Assembly (NCBI RefSeq): GCF_013393385.1
Contig: NZ_AP023239.1
Location: forward strand, 1,736,001 to 1,800,000
Source of the DNA: Paenibacillus sp. URB8-2
Lineage (GTDB): Bacteria; Bacillota; Bacilli; Paenibacillales; Paenibacillaceae
Reading direction: 5' to 3'
DNA: 64,000 bases
Below, piece after piece: positions 37,186 through 46,938 of the stretch. The translations under genes and the position numbers were made by a program. The first letter of the stretch is position 1; each line of letters opens with the position of its first letter. The notes below the pieces were generated by a model, which was not told the DNA's origin, searched no databases, and saw only the letters and a list, made by a program, of their open reading frames with translations.

Positions 37186-38622
37186 ATGGCCACATTGGCA
37201 ACAAAGCAAGCAGCATCCGCTGGTGTGCGGGTGAGGGTGCAGCAATTCGGCCGCCTCTTAAGCGGTATGGTTATGCCGAACATCGGCGCATTTATTGCTT
37301 GGGGCTTGATTACGGCTTTATTCATTCCGACAGGCTGGGCGCCTAACGCGCACCTCGCCAAACTGGTTGGCCCGATCATCACCTACCTGCTGCCGCTTCT
37401 GATCGGTTACACGGGCGGGACGATGGTTCACGGCAAGCGCGGCGGCGTTATCGGCGCTGTGGTCACGATGGGCGTTATCATCGGCTCGGACATCCCAATG
37501 TTTCTGGGAGCCATGCTTGTGGGTCCGCTGGCCGGCTGGGTGCTGAAATTATTCGACCGCTCGGTCGACGGCAAGATCAAAGCGGGCTTCGAAATGCTCG
37601 TCAACAACTTCTCGCTCGGCATCATCGGCGGAGTCCTTTCGCTGGGCGCGTATACCGGGATTGGACCGGTTATTCAAGGCTTAACGAACATCCTGTCCAG
37701 CGGCGTTCAATTTCTGGTGAACCACCACCTGCTCCCGCTCGTCAACCTTATCATCGAGCCGGCCAAAGTGCTGTTTCTGAACAATGCGATCAATCACGGC
37801 ATCCTCAGTCCGATTGCCGTTGAGCAGGCCACCAAGGCGGGTAAATCCATCCTGTTCATGCTCGAATCCAATCCGGGCCCCGGTCTTGGCATTCTGCTGG
37901 CGTACTGGCTGGCAGGCAAAGGCTCGGCGAAATCTTCGGCTCCCGGCGCGATTATCATTCATTTCCTTGGCGGTATTCAAGAGATTTACTTCCCATACAT
38001 TCTGATGAATCCGCGCCTGATTCTGGCGGTTATCGGCGGCGGTGTAACAGGCACCTTCACATTCCAGCTGCTGGGCGCGGGCTTGTCTGCTCCTGCATCC
38101 CCGGGCAGTATCTTCGCTTACATCGCAATGACTCCTAAAGGCGGTTACCTGCCGGTGTTCGCAGGGGTCATCGCGGCGGCAGCCGTTTCCTTTGTTCTCG
38201 CTACACTGCTCTTGAAAACGGTTAAGCAGAGCGAAGAGGAAATAGACCTTGAAGAAGCATCGGCAAAAATGAGAGACATGAAAACGGCTGGCACAGCCGC
38301 TCAAACAGCAGCTGCTTCCACTATAGCAGTTAATGCCCGCAGCAAGAGCGAAGTGCGGAAAATTGTCTTCGCTTGCGACGCAGGCATGGGCTCCAGCGCC
38401 ATGGGTGCCTCCGTTCTGAGAAAAAAATTGCAAAATGCCGGAGTAAATATAACGGTAGTCAACTCTCCGGTCAGTGAAATTCCGGCCGATGCCGACATTG
38501 TCGTCACCCAGAAGACATTGACGGACCGGGCCATCGCAAGCAATCCGAAAGCCGAGCATGTTTCGATCGACAACTTCCTGAAGAGTCCGCGATATGACGA
38601 ACTGGTTGAACGTTTGAAATAA
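37186..38622 (+). CDS. mtlA: PTS mannitol-specific EIICB
   Basis: A 478-residue membrane enzyme that takes up and phosphorylates mannitol to mannitol-1-phosphate. The IIC domain (about 1-345) has the substrate-site signature GGIQEIYFP and NNAINHGIL. A linker precedes the IIB domain (about 385-478) with phospho-acceptor Cys397 in ACDAGMGSSAMGAS. No IIA is fused; it is supplied by mtlF. ATG 37186 follows AAGGGGGCAA. It is the first gene of mtlA-mtlR-mtlF-mtlD, the order known from Geobacillus. Confidence 0.95.
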   Translation: MATLATKQAASAGVRVRVQQFGRLLSGMVMPNIGAFIAWGLITALFIPTGWAPNAHLAKLVGPIITYLLPLLIGYTGGTMVHGKRGGVIGAVVTMGVIIGSDIPMFLGAMLVGPLAGWVLKLFDRSVDGKIKAGFEMLVNNFSLGIIGGVLSLGAYTGIGPVIQGLTNILSSGVQFLVNHHLLPLVNLIIEPAKVLFLNNAINHGILSPIAVEQATKAGKSILFMLESNPGPGLGILLAYWLAGKGSAKSSAPGAIIIHFLGGIQEIYFPYILMNPRLILAVIGGGVTGTFTFQLLGAGLSAPASPGSIFAYIAMTPKGGYLPVFAGVIAAAAVSFVLATLLLKTVKQSEEEIDLEEASAKMRDMKTAGTAAQTAAASTIAVNARSKSEVRKIVFACDAGMGSSAMGASVLRKKLQNAGVNITVVNSPVSEIPADADIVVTQKTLTDRAIASNPKAEHVSIDNFLKSPRYDELVERLK

Positions 38623-38704
38623 GGCTTGCCCACTACTAATACCAATTGCGGGAGACGTTGGCTGGCGAAAGCCGGCGTTGTCTCCGTATAAGGCGAGGGT
38701 CCCC

Positions 38705-40774
38705 ATGAAAAGTAAGATGACCGCCAGACAGCGCCAGATGATTATGCTTCTTCTGGATAGCAGCGAGGAAATAACGGCTGCGGAAATAGCCGGAAACATT
38801 GGTGTCAGCGTGCGAACCGTTCACCGGGAAATGGAGGATACCGAGCATATCCTCCATGATTTCGGACTGGCCCTAAGCCGGAAATCCGGAAAAGGCATTC
38901 AGGTGAACGGAGCGGAAAAGGGACTTGAGCAGCTCCGAGTCTTTCTGGAAGAAGAAAAACCGGCGGAGTATTCCGGTGAAGAACGCCAAATATTCGAGCT
39001 GTGCTCGCTGCTAGAGACGAATGAGCCTTTGAAGCTGTTCGCCCTGGCGCATACCTTGAAAGTGACAGTAGCCACCGTCAGCAACGATCTGGATGAACTG
39101 GAGCCGTGGGTCCGCAAATTCGGACTTCAGCTTGTGCGAAGGAGAGGCTACGGCGTCGAGATCGCCGGCGGCGAAGCCGACAAACGGCGTGCGCTCAGCA
39201 GGCTGGCTGCCGAACATCTGGATCAATCGGATCTGGTCAGCCGGGTGCCCCGGACGGGAGGAAGTATTGTCTTCCGGAAGCTGCTCGCCGCCGTTGGCCA
39301 GGGCAGATTGCTGACCGTGGAGAGTCTCCTGTGGGATATGGAGTGGAGCTGGACATCCGAACTGACGGAAAATGTCTACATGGAGCTGCTGCTCGGCCTG
39401 TCCGTCAGCGTAAGGCGCGGGGAAATCGGTATGGTTATCCGCAGCGCCGAGGATGCGGTCTATTCCCGAAAGTCCGAGCTCCGGAACATTTCCGGCTCGG
39501 AGGAGTTCGTTAAACGGCTGGAGGAAGAACTGGGACTGAAGCTCCCGAAAGCGGAGATTGTATATATCTCAGGCTTGCTGGACCGGGCGCAGGAATCTAT
39601 TTCATCCGCGGAGTTCGTTTACGGGGATATCGGGCTGATGGATACCGTGTACCGTCTGACGGAACAGGTTGTCAAACAGACGGGGATTCCGTTCCAGGGC
39701 GACCGCATCTTGAGGGAAGGACTGTTGGAGCATATCGAGTTGGCCATCAGGCGAATCCGTGAAGGAACCCGCATCCGCAATCCGCTGCTGGGACCAATCC
39801 GCAAGGACTACCATTATTTGTTCCGGATTATCCGCGAAGCGGTTGAAGAGCTGGGGCTCGAATATGCCGTCCCCGATGAGGAGATCGCCTTTCTGGTCAT
39901 GCATTTCGGCGCCTCGGCGGAGCGGCTGAATCAATTGAACCTCAAGGTTCGGGCCATTCTCGTCTGCGCAAGCGGCCTCAGTTCTTCCCGGCTGCTGGGG
40001 GAGCGCCTGAGAAAGGAAATGCCTCAGCTTGAAATTCGGGGCAATGTTTCCTGGTACGAAGCGGCCCGAATGCCCGGGGAAGATTACGAGCTGATTATTT
40101 CGACTATCGATCTTCCACTGGAGAAGGACAAATATATCAAAATAAGCCCGCTCCTGACGGCGGAAGAAATCGACAAGCTGTTACGCTACATCCAGAACAC
40201 GGCCCAGATGGAAAACAACAGCTCAGCTCTTCCCGAACAGGATCAACCGTCTGACGTAGAAGAAGCCGCGGACCGGATCAAAAGCTACAAAGGGCTGCTT
40301 GATGAGATCGAAGGATTGATCGATCGCTTTCGGTGCTGCCCGCTTGAAAATGAAGGGGCGAATCTGCCTGGTACCATCCGGAAAATGCTGGATAAGCTGC
40401 ACGGCAGGGGCGTGACCGATGCTCCGGAAATCCTTCTGGAGAAACTGCTGGAGCGGGAGCGGATGGCCAGTCAGGTCATACCGGATACCGGCCTTGCGCT
40501 GTTCCATACCCGCAGCAGCCATGTGCATCTGTCTTCATTGACCGCGTACCGGCTAAAGCAACCGCTTGTTTTGGATGACAATATCGAGGTCGGAACAGTT
40601 CTTCTGATGCTTGCCCCGCGCAAGCTGTCGAAGGAAAGCCTGGAAGTGCTTAGCGAGATAAGCGCCATGCTGCTCGATTCGGAGCTGGTGGGTCTGCTGG
40701 AGGAGAGGACGGAGCAGGAAATCAGGACCTATCTGTCCGCCGGGCTTCTGCGTTTTTTCGAAAATAAAATGTGA
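38705..40774 (+). CDS. mtlR: Mannitol operon activator MtlR
   Basis: A transcription activator of 689 residues with PTS regulation. Order: two N-terminal winged helix-turn-helix domains (about 5-65 and 90-150, with AAEIAGNIGVSVRTVHREM), two PRD domains (about 170-390; YHYLFRIIREAV, FLVMHFGASAERLN) whose His residues are phosphorylated by PTS proteins, a IIB(Gat)-like domain (about 410-500, ILVCASGLSSSRLLGE) and a IIA-like C-terminal domain with HTRSSHVHLSS. ATG 38705 has a GGCGAGGG site; earlier in-frame starts lie in the intergenic region. It lies between mtlA and mtlF. Confidence 0.93.
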   Translation: MKSKMTARQRQMIMLLLDSSEEITAAEIAGNIGVSVRTVHREMEDTEHILHDFGLALSRKSGKGIQVNGAEKGLEQLRVFLEEEKPAEYSGEERQIFELCSLLETNEPLKLFALAHTLKVTVATVSNDLDELEPWVRKFGLQLVRRRGYGVEIAGGEADKRRALSRLAAEHLDQSDLVSRVPRTGGSIVFRKLLAAVGQGRLLTVESLLWDMEWSWTSELTENVYMELLLGLSVSVRRGEIGMVIRSAEDAVYSRKSELRNISGSEEFVKRLEEELGLKLPKAEIVYISGLLDRAQESISSAEFVYGDIGLMDTVYRLTEQVVKQTGIPFQGDRILREGLLEHIELAIRRIREGTRIRNPLLGPIRKDYHYLFRIIREAVEELGLEYAVPDEEIAFLVMHFGASAERLNQLNLKVRAILVCASGLSSSRLLGERLRKEMPQLEIRGNVSWYEAARMPGEDYELIISTIDLPLEKDKYIKISPLLTAEEIDKLLRYIQNTAQMENNSSALPEQDQPSDVEEAADRIKSYKGLLDEIEGLIDRFRCCPLENEGANLPGTIRKMLDKLHGRGVTDAPEILLEKLLERERMASQVIPDTGLALFHTRSSHVHLSSLTAYRLKQPLVLDDNIEVGTVLLMLAPRKLSKESLEVLSEISAMLLDSELVGLLEERTEQEIRTYLSAGLLRFFENKM

Positions 40775-40793
40775 AAGTGGGAGAAGAAACCTT

Positions 40794-41234
40794 ATGAGCA
40801 TACTGTCGGAAGATAAAATTGTGATGAACGCTGCCGCCAAAGACAAATACGAAGCGATTGCGATCGCTGGCCATCTGCTGGTTCTAGGGGATCATGTGAC
40901 GGAGGAATATGTTCCAAAGATGCTGGAACGGGAAGAAGTCGTGTCCACTTACATGGGAGGCGGACTCGCCATCCCCCACGGCACAAAGGATGCGAAGCCG
41001 TATATCAAATCCGCGGGATTGTCCGTCGCCCGCTTTCAGGAAGGGGTCGATTTCGGGGGCGACGAGCCGGCGTTTGTTGTAATCGGCATTGCGGCAGCGG
41101 GGGACGAACATATGGAGATCCTCACTAACGTGGCTATGATCTTTACCGAAGACGACGCGATTGAACGGGTTATGAATGCCGTAAGTCCAGCCGACATTAT
41201 CGGGATTTTTGAAGGAGGTGTCACTCAACAATGA
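40794..41234 (+). CDS. mtlF: PTS mannitol-specific EIIA
   Basis: A 146-residue cytoplasmic phosphocarrier that passes phosphate from HPr to MtlA IIB. The active-site His is His62 in LAIPHGTKD, the classical EIIA-Mtl motif, preceded by YMGGG. It ends with an ATGA overlap with mtlD, indicating translational coupling. ATG 40794 follows GTGGGAGAAG. Confidence 0.95.
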   Translation: MSILSEDKIVMNAAAKDKYEAIAIAGHLLVLGDHVTEEYVPKMLEREEVVSTYMGGGLAIPHGTKDAKPYIKSAGLSVARFQEGVDFGGDEPAFVVIGIAAAGDEHMEILTNVAMIFTEDDAIERVMNAVSPADIIGIFEGGVTQQ

Positions 41235-42421
41235 AAGCTGTTCATTTTGGAGCGGGCAATATCGGAAGAGGCTTTATCGGGCTGCTGCTGTCGCAATCGG
41301 GCTATGAAGTGACCTTTGTGGATGTAAATGAAGAGGTGGTGCGTGAGCTGCAGGAACGCGGCGAATACACCGTTACCCTGGCCAGCGAAGGCCGGGAGAC
41401 GGTAACGGTAAGCAACGTGAATGCGCTCAGCGGCGCCTTCCAGAGAGAGGAGGTGGCGGCTGCCGTCGCCAATTCGCATCTTATAACAACGGCAGTTGGT
41501 GTTTCTGTTCTGAAGCATATTGCGGATGTCATTGCGAAAGGGGTGTCGCAGCGGTTATCGGGCGGTTCATCCGAGCCGCTCCATATCATTGCCTGCGAGA
41601 ATGCGATCGGCGGCAGCGCGCGGCTTAAAGAGCTGGTCTACGCCAAGCTTGACGAAGAGACCCGGAGCAAGGCCGATACAATGATCGCTTTTCCGAACGC
41701 CGCGGTGGACCGGATCGTTCCGCTTCAACAGCATGAGGATATCCTGAAGGTTGTTGTGGAACCTTTTTATGAATGGGTAGTCGATTCTTCGCAAATGATT
41801 CCGGGGTACAAAAAAGTGGAAGGTGTTCACTATGTCGATAATCTGGAGCCTTATATCGAGCGCAAGCTGTTCACGGTGAACACCGGACACTGCTCGGCCG
41901 CCTATCTTGGCTATCTTCAGGGCTACGAAACGATTCAGCAGGCGATGGAGGACGAAGAACTCACCGCTTTGGTTCGCGAAGTGCTGGAAGAAACCGGAGC
42001 CGTATTGGTGCAAAAGCACGGCCTGGACCCGAAGGAGCACAGCAAGTATATCGATAAAAATCTCGAGCGCTTCCGAAATCCGGCGCTGACGGATGAGGTG
42101 TCTCGGGTCGGACGTTCTCCGGTCCGCAAGCTTTCCCCAGCCGACCGCCTCGTTTCTCCGGCTATGCAGGCTTATGACCGGAATCTAAGCTTCTCGGCGC
42201 TGGCAAGGTCGATGGCGGGGGCTCTGCTCTTCGATGTGGCTGAAGATCCCGAAGCCGCCGAGCTTCAGGCTTCCATAGCCGATGCCGGGCTGGAAGCGAC
42301 GGTTACCATGTATACGGGCATCCCGGCAGGCCATGAGATTCACGAAGCGGTCCTGAAGCATTACCACGAATTAAGTCCGGCTAACGCATTGAAGCGGCTG
42401 GACGAATTAAAACAGGCGTAG
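41231..42421 (+). CDS. mtlD: Mannitol-1-phosphate 5-dehydrogenase
   Basis: A 396-residue NAD-dependent enzyme that oxidises mannitol-1-phosphate to fructose-6-phosphate, the step after MtlA/MtlF uptake. It begins with the nucleotide-binding MKAVHFGAGNIGRGFIG. The catalytic region has VNTGHCSAAYLGYL (near residue 220) and the active-site Lys in the polyol dehydrogenase pattern KVEGVHYVDN. The length is close to the usual 380-390. It overlaps mtlF by four bases and ends the operon. Confidence 0.95.
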   Translation: MKAVHFGAGNIGRGFIGLLLSQSGYEVTFVDVNEEVVRELQERGEYTVTLASEGRETVTVSNVNALSGAFQREEVAAAVANSHLITTAVGVSVLKHIADVIAKGVSQRLSGGSSEPLHIIACENAIGGSARLKELVYAKLDEETRSKADTMIAFPNAAVDRIVPLQQHEDILKVVVEPFYEWVVDSSQMIPGYKKVEGVHYVDNLEPYIERKLFTVNTGHCSAAYLGYLQGYETIQQAMEDEELTALVREVLEETGAVLVQKHGLDPKEHSKYIDKNLERFRNPALTDEVSRVGRSPVRKLSPADRLVSPAMQAYDRNLSFSALARSMAGALLFDVAEDPEAAELQASIADAGLEATVTMYTGIPAGHEIHEAVLKHYHELSPANALKRLDELKQA

Positions 42422-42594
42422 CACCGAAAGAAACGGCGGGGTACCCATACGGGTAAAGACGGGCAATTTCACGGTCTTATATATGATAAAATCATTATAT
42501 GAAAAATTCATAATAAGTTCATATCAACCTGTCACACTACTTTATCACGCTACTTTTCTTACGCCGAATTCCACATGATGCAAGCGGTCGAAAA

Positions 42595-42640
42595 AAGCCC
42601 GCGCAAGACTGCAAAGGTCCGGCGCGGGCTTTCAGTGCTC
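42595..42640. terminator. Terminator between mtlD and the M42 peptidase
   Basis: AAAGCCCGCGC / GCGCGGGCTTT stem. It has A on the left and T on the right, so it can act for both converging genes. The rest of 42422-42594 is AT-rich and holds no gene that I can see. Confidence 0.75.
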
Positions 42641-42674
42641 CGGCATATTTTACGCTGCCGGAAATACCATGCCT

Positions 42675-43748
42675 TTAGCTCCGTTCAATAATGGTCTGCA
42701 GGGTGGTATGGTCCAGTCCCTCCACCAGCTTGATCAGCAGCTCTTTGGCCGCGTCGATATCGTCGGTATGGACGATGGAAGCCGGTGTATGGATATAACG
42801 GGAGCAGATGCCAATTACGGCGGAGGGAACGCCGATTCCGCTCAAATGGACCTGACCCGCATCCGTCCCTCCCTGGGAGACAAAATACTGATACTTGATC
42901 CGGTGCGTATCCGCCGTGTCCTGCACGTATTCAAGCAGCCCCCGATGGGTGATCATCGTCGGATCGAGGATGCGCAGCAGCGCGCCGTCGCCAATCCGTC
43001 CGAACGCCTGACGGTCTCCCGTCATATCCGCGGCTGCGCTTGCATCAAGCCCGAAGAAAATATCCGGCTGAAGCAGGTTGGCCGCCGTCCCAGCCCCCCG
43101 GAGGCCTACTTCTTCCTGCACGGTTGCGCCGGCAAAGACGGTGTTCGGCAGCTTCTTGCCGCTGAGCTCCTTAACCAGCTCGATGGCGAGTCCTACGCCG
43201 TAACGGTTGTCCCAGGCTTTGGCCAATATTTTTTTCGGATTGGCGAGAGGGGTGAAGGGACAGATCGGAACGATTTGCTGTCCGGGAGCGACGCCGAATT
43301 CCATGGCTTCCTCGCGGCTTTCCGCGCCGATATCTATGAACATTTTTTTGATATCACCGGCTTTCGTACGCTCTTCCTGGCTGAGGAGATGAATGGGCGT
43401 ACTGCCGACAATTCCTGTAATCGTCCCTTTGGGCGTAATGATCTGCAGCCGCTGCGAGGATACGGCGGAAGCCAGCCAGCCGCCGAGCGGCTGGAACCGG
43501 ATCATTCCGTTATCGGTTATGCCGGTAACCATAAATCCGACTTCGTCAAAATGGCCGGCTACCATTATTTTCGGTCCATTTTCATCGCCGCGAAGAACGC
43601 CGAACAGGCTGCCCAGCCGGTCATGGACGAATTCGTCCGTATAAGGCGCCATGGCTTCCTTTACAAGCTTACGCAGCTCGCGTTCGAAGCCGGGAGCGGA
43701 AGGGAATTCGGTGAGAACTTTGAACATATCAAGGGTTTCCTGGTTCAT
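42675..43748 (-). CDS. M42 family metallo-aminopeptidase
   Basis: A 357-residue cytoplasmic, dinuclear zinc or cobalt aminopeptidase (FrvX/YsdC/glutamyl aminopeptidase type), forming large tetrahedral complexes in the family. Metal and catalytic residues are seen in [11 protein letters not shown] (near residue 67), AKAWDNRYG (near residue 180), [12 protein letters not shown] (Glu pair, near residue 213), FFGLDAS (near residue 233) and [12 protein letters not shown] (near residue 320). ATG 43748 follows AAAGGAGAGATATCC. It stands alone, divergent from the sporulation genes. Confidence 0.92.
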   Translation of the reverse strand: MNQETLDMFKVLTEFPSAPGFERELRKLVKEAMAPYTDEFVHDRLGSLFGVLRGDENGPKIMVAGHFDEVGFMVTGITDNGMIRFQPLGGWLASAVSSQRLQIITPKGTITGIVGSTPIHLLSQEERTKAGDIKKMFIDIGAESREEAMEFGVAPGQQIVPICPFTPLANPKKILAKAWDNRYGVGLAIELVKELSGKKLPNTVFAGATVQEEVGLRGAGTAANLLQPDIFFGLDASAAADMTGDRQAFGRIGDGALLRILDPTMITHRGLLEYVQDTADTHRIKYQYFVSQGGTDAGQVHLSGIGVPSAVIGICSRYIHTPASIVHTDDIDAAKELLIKLVEGLDHTTLQTIIERS

Positions 43749-43937
43749 CTGGATATCTCTCCTTTTTTATCGTACGTATAGTATGAACTTTCAGCGCCGG
43801 GTTGTCCATTGGAAGGAGACATTGTGAAATACGCATTTGATAACGCCTGAAAAGGACACCTGGCGGAAAGACGGGGAATATAATGCTCTCGGGAGTACAG
43901 AAGGCGGAAGCCCTGAAAGGAAGCGAAAGAGGGAATG

Positions 43938-44021
43938 ATGAAATCCAGAGCGGAGCGCGAAGCCATCCTCATTTTGGTGTTGTTTGTATTGCTTGTTGTG
44001 TTCCTGCTGTATTTTTCCTGA
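43938..44021 (+). CDS. Tiny single-pass membrane peptide
   Basis: A 27-codon frame reading MKSRAEREAILILVLFVLLV and ending FLLYFS: a charged start and one hydrophobic helix. ATG 43938 (or the adjacent ATG 43935) follows AAAGAGGG. It lies 130 bases before spoVAC on the same strand. Short membrane peptides of this kind are common among sporulation genes of the Bacillales, but I cannot name a family. Confidence 0.5.
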   Translation: MKSRAEREAILILVLFVLLVVFLLYFS

Positions 44022-44151
44022 GCCTTGCGTGTCATAAGGAGAAGCCGGACGGCGAACAATAAAGGAAAATCTTCGATGCGAAGACGGATTGTGGTCCAGA
44101 CTGCCGTATGCAAGCGGACCAGCCTTCGCAATACTACAGGAGGTGCCTTCA

Positions 44152-44652
44152 TTGCCGGCAAAAACCAAACGTTCGGGGGTCAAGCTGCAGCTTGATTCCC
44201 TGACACCGCAGGCTTATAAGCAAATGGCTAAAAAGCACGAGCCGTCCAGGCCCGTACTGAAAAACTGCTTTCGCGCTTTCCTGTCAGGCGGGCTTATATG
44301 CGTGATCGGACAGGCCATACAGGAAATGTTTATGGCCAACTTCAACATGAATCCCCGGGAGGCGGCCAGCCCGACAGTAGCCGTGCTGATTCTGATCTCC
44401 GTCATTCTTACCTGCTTCGGCGTATATGACAAGCTGGCACAGTGGTGCGGCGCCGGAACGGCCGTCCCCGTTACCGGGTTTGCCAACAGCATGTGCTCGG
44501 CGGCGCTGGAGTACCGGTCCGAAGGGATTGTGCTGGGCATGGCGACCAACATGTTCAAGCTCGCGGGCTCAGTCATTGTCTTCGGAGTCGTGGCCGCCTT
44601 CATTATCGGCATCGTCTACATCTTCTTGGGCCATGGAGGAGGACATATATGA
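44152..44652 (+). CDS. spoVAC: Stage V sporulation protein AC
   Basis: A 166-residue membrane protein of the SpoVA channel, which moves Ca-dipicolinic acid into the spore and out during germination. It has several membrane segments and the family signatures FRAFLSGGLICVIGQ and VPVTGFANSMCSAALE. TTG 44152 sits after AGGAGG at ideal spacing and gives the usual N-terminus; an earlier ATG at 44089 would overrun that site. The stop overlaps the spoVAD start (ATGA). In the B. subtilis protein this subunit acts as a mechanosensitive channel. Confidence 0.93.
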   Translation: MPAKTKRSGVKLQLDSLTPQAYKQMAKKHEPSRPVLKNCFRAFLSGGLICVIGQAIQEMFMANFNMNPREAASPTVAVLILISVILTCFGVYDKLAQWCGAGTAVPVTGFANSMCSAALEYRSEGIVLGMATNMFKLAGSVIVFGVVAAFIIGIVYIFLGHGGGHI

Positions 44653-45683
44653 AGCAGCTCGGCAAGCAGACGTGGCAGTTCACATCCCGGCCCGCCATAA
44701 TCGGCGCTTCGGCGGTGGTGGGACCCGAAGAAGGAGAAGGCCCGCTCGCCTCGGATTTCGACTTCGTATACGACAGCCTGAAGATGGACGAAAGCACCTG
44801 GGAAAAGGCGGAACGGCGGCTGTTCGAAAAGGCGGCACGATTGGCGCTGATTAATGCGGGGATCAAGCAGGAGCAATTGGAATTTTTCGTTGGCGGCGAT
44901 CTGATGAACCAGATTATCAGCGCTTCCTTCGCCGCAAAAAAGCTCGGCACTCCGTACCTCGGCGTGTTCGGCGCCTGTTCCACCTCCATGGAAAGTCTGG
45001 CGATCGCGTCAATGATCGTGGACTCCGGTGGAGCGAAATATGCGCTTGCCGGAACTGCCAGCCACAACTGCACGGTGGAGAAGCAATTCCGATATCCTAC
45101 CGAATACGGTTCGCAGAAACCGCCAACAGCGCAGTATACGGTTACTGGCTCAGGCTGCGCGATTATTGGCCTAAACGACGGAACGCAAACCGGGCCGTTC
45201 GTCGCTTCCGCAACCATCGGCAAAGTCATGGATTTTGATATAAAGGACCCTTTTAATATGGGCTCCGCGATGGCGCCCGCGGCCGCGGATACGATCACGG
45301 CGCATTTTCGCGATACAGGGCTGTCTCCGGGTTATTACGATTTAATCGTGACCGGCGACCTTGCTTCGGTCGGCTTGCCCATCGCCAAGGAACTGCTCGC
45401 CAAGGAAGGCATTCCAATGGAGCAGACCGAATTTTCCGACTGCGGCCTGATGATTTACGACCGGGAAACACAGAAATATGTCATTGCGGGGGGGAGCGGC
45501 TGCGGCTGTTCGGCTACTGTCACCTACGGACATATCCTGAAGCGCATGAAAAAAGGACAACTGAAGCGGGTCCTTGTCGTTGCGACAGGAGCGCTTCTCT
45601 CCCCGCTGACTTTCCAGCAGGGCGAGAGCATCCCTTGCATAGCGCATGCCGTTGCACTGGAGAGCGGAGGTGAACAAGCATGA
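44649..45683 (+). CDS. spoVAD: Stage V sporulation protein AD
   Basis: A 344-residue soluble, thiolase-fold protein that binds dipicolinic acid for the SpoVA channel. Typical stretches are QTWQFTSRPAIIGASAVVGP, GGDLMNQIISASFAA, FGACSTSMESLAIA and SGCGCSATVTYGH. The Cys and His residues of the FabH-like active site have partial counterparts, but the family is not enzymatic as far as known. It is coupled to spoVAC and spoVAE by four-base overlaps. Confidence 0.95.
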   Translation: MKQLGKQTWQFTSRPAIIGASAVVGPEEGEGPLASDFDFVYDSLKMDESTWEKAERRLFEKAARLALINAGIKQEQLEFFVGGDLMNQIISASFAAKKLGTPYLGVFGACSTSMESLAIASMIVDSGGAKYALAGTASHNCTVEKQFRYPTEYGSQKPPTAQYTVTGSGCAIIGLNDGTQTGPFVASATIGKVMDFDIKDPFNMGSAMAPAAADTITAHFRDTGLSPGYYDLIVTGDLASVGLPIAKELLAKEGIPMEQTEFSDCGLMIYDRETQKYVIAGGSGCGCSATVTYGHILKRMKKGQLKRVLVVATGALLSPLTFQQGESIPCIAHAVALESGGEQA

Positions 45684-46030
45684 TTTTTGTTTGGGCGTTT
45701 ATAGTCGGAGGCCTGATCTGCGTGGTCGGTCAGCTGATGTACGATGTGGTCAAGCTGACTCCGGCGCATACGATGAGCACGCTCGTGGTCGCCGGGGCGA
45801 TAGCGGACGCGGTCGGAATATACGATCCGCTCGTGAAATTCGCCGGCGCGGGCGCATCGGTGCCGATTACCAGCTTCGGCAACTCGCTGGTGCACGGCGC
45901 GCTTATTGAGTTAGAACAGGTTGGCTGGATCGGTGTAGTCACTGGGATATTCAACATTACGAGCGCGGGTATATCCTCGGCGATCGTATTTTCTTTCCTG
46001 GCCGCGCTGCTCGTGCGGCCAAAAGGCTGA
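45680..46030 (+). CDS. spoVAE: Stage V sporulation protein AE
   Basis: A 116-residue membrane protein homologous to SpoVAC (SpoVAEb type), with three predicted membrane segments and GGLICVVGQLMYDV and VPITSFGNSLVHGAL. It is the third subunit of the SpoVA channel. spoVAA, AB, AEa and AF are absent here, which is the short C-D-E form seen in many Paenibacillus. Confidence 0.94.
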   Translation: MIFVWAFIVGGLICVVGQLMYDVVKLTPAHTMSTLVVAGAIADAVGIYDPLVKFAGAGASVPITSFGNSLVHGALIELEQVGWIGVVTGIFNITSAGISSAIVFSFLAALLVRPKG

Positions 46031-46036
46031 ATGGAA

Positions 46037-46073
46037 CAACCCGCCGGGACATGGCTTCCGGCGGGTTCTTTTT
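46037..46073 (+). terminator. spoVA operon terminator
   Basis: AACCCGCCGG / CCGGCGGGTT stem with a TCTTTTTG tail. Confidence 0.92.
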
Positions 46074-46075
46074 GT

Positions 46076-46210
46076 AAATATAAGAACGTATAAGCTGTGC
46101 GCTTATCATTTGGTCTTATATTTCTACGAGAAACGGTACCTAAAAGCGATACTCGTATCGCTACTTCGGAAGCTTAAGCTCCTAAAGGACGGCGAAGCCG
46201 TTTCTTCTTG
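46076..46210 (+). repeat. Structured interspersed repeat, copy 1
   Basis: AAATATAAGA...TCTTATATTT encloses ATAAGC...GCTTAT; then ACGAGAAACGG...GCCGTTTCTTCTTG forms a second arm. It shares these blocks with copy 2 at 54652, but has about 35 extra bases in the second arm. It has no coding capacity. Confidence 0.8.
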
Positions 46211-46245
46211 CCGAAGAAGGATATCTCTCCAGCGTTCCTGGCCGG

Positions 46246-46938
46246 TTACCGGCGCCGCTGCAGCTTGCTTTTGATCCGCAGCGCTTTGTTAAGATGAACG
46301 AAGTTATGCCGTGTCGCAGGCATCAGCATCAAGCCGCCTATCGTTTTGCCGCTCCAGTATTCGGCCAGCCAGTCCGATCTTTCCGTAACCGCGCCTTGCT
46401 CCCGAATAGCCATGATCCGCCCCGCATCTACTTTATGTCTGAACTGTCCCGGCTCAAGCGAAGCTATGATCTCTTGCGTTCTCCGCCCGACGGCCCGCCG
46501 GTAAGCAAGCAGACCTTCGATTGAAATTTCCGCGCTCAGCTTGGCCATCTCCGCTTCGGTCATTTCGTTGCCGGAATGGGAGAACGGGATATTCAGACTC
46601 TGAAGCATCCCGCTCTTATCCAGGACCTGTCCCGTGCCGGCAACAAGCATGTTCATGGTGATATCCTCCACCCTGGCGCTGTGCCACAGATGCCAAATGA
46701 TGGAATTCCGCGTGTCGGGGGATTTTACCGGATAATGCCTCAGTTCTTCTTCCCGGGTCCCCTTAAGAATCAGTTCTCCATAATCCGCAGAACCGTCCGC
46801 ATCCCCGTAGCCCTCATACAGCAGGGCATGCTGCCTCAGCAGCAGTACGACCGCTTCCTTATGCTCCCGGGGGATAAGAATCATGGCTGTCAACCGTTTG
46901 TGATCCTCATTCCATGTCTTGCGCTGTTCCGCGTTCAT
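46246..46938 (-). CDS. DinB-like protein
   Basis: A 230-residue protein with the features of the DinB/DUF664 four-helix bundle superfamily: the helix NSIIWHLWHSARVEDITMN with metal-ligand His candidates near residue 85, and TRHNFVHLNKALR near the C-terminus (residue 210). The first 60 residues, with RQHALLYEGY, form an extra helix region. ATG 46938 follows GGGGGTCC. The gene is alone on its strand, divergent from the MoxR operon. Function unknown. Confidence 0.75.
   Translation of the reverse strand: MNAEQRKTWNEDHKRLTAMILIPREHKEAVVLLLRQHALLYEGYGDADGSADYGELILKGTREEELRHYPVKSPDTRNSIIWHLWHSARVEDITMNMLVAGTGQVLDKSGMLQSLNIPFSHSGNEMTEAEMAKLSAEISIEGLLAYRRAVGRRTQEIIASLEPGQFRHKVDAGRIMAIREQGAVTERSDWLAEYWSGKTIGGLMLMPATRHNFVHLNKALRIKSKLQRRR

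Noticed and set aside
37681..38799. 372-codon minus-strand frame opposite mtlA
   Set aside because: mtlA is unmistakable on the plus strand; the opposite frame has no ribosome binding site or family signature.
42669..43781. 370-codon frame on the plus strand opposite the M42 peptidase
   Set aside because: The minus-strand frame has all catalytic motifs of M42; the other is a high-GC mirror frame.
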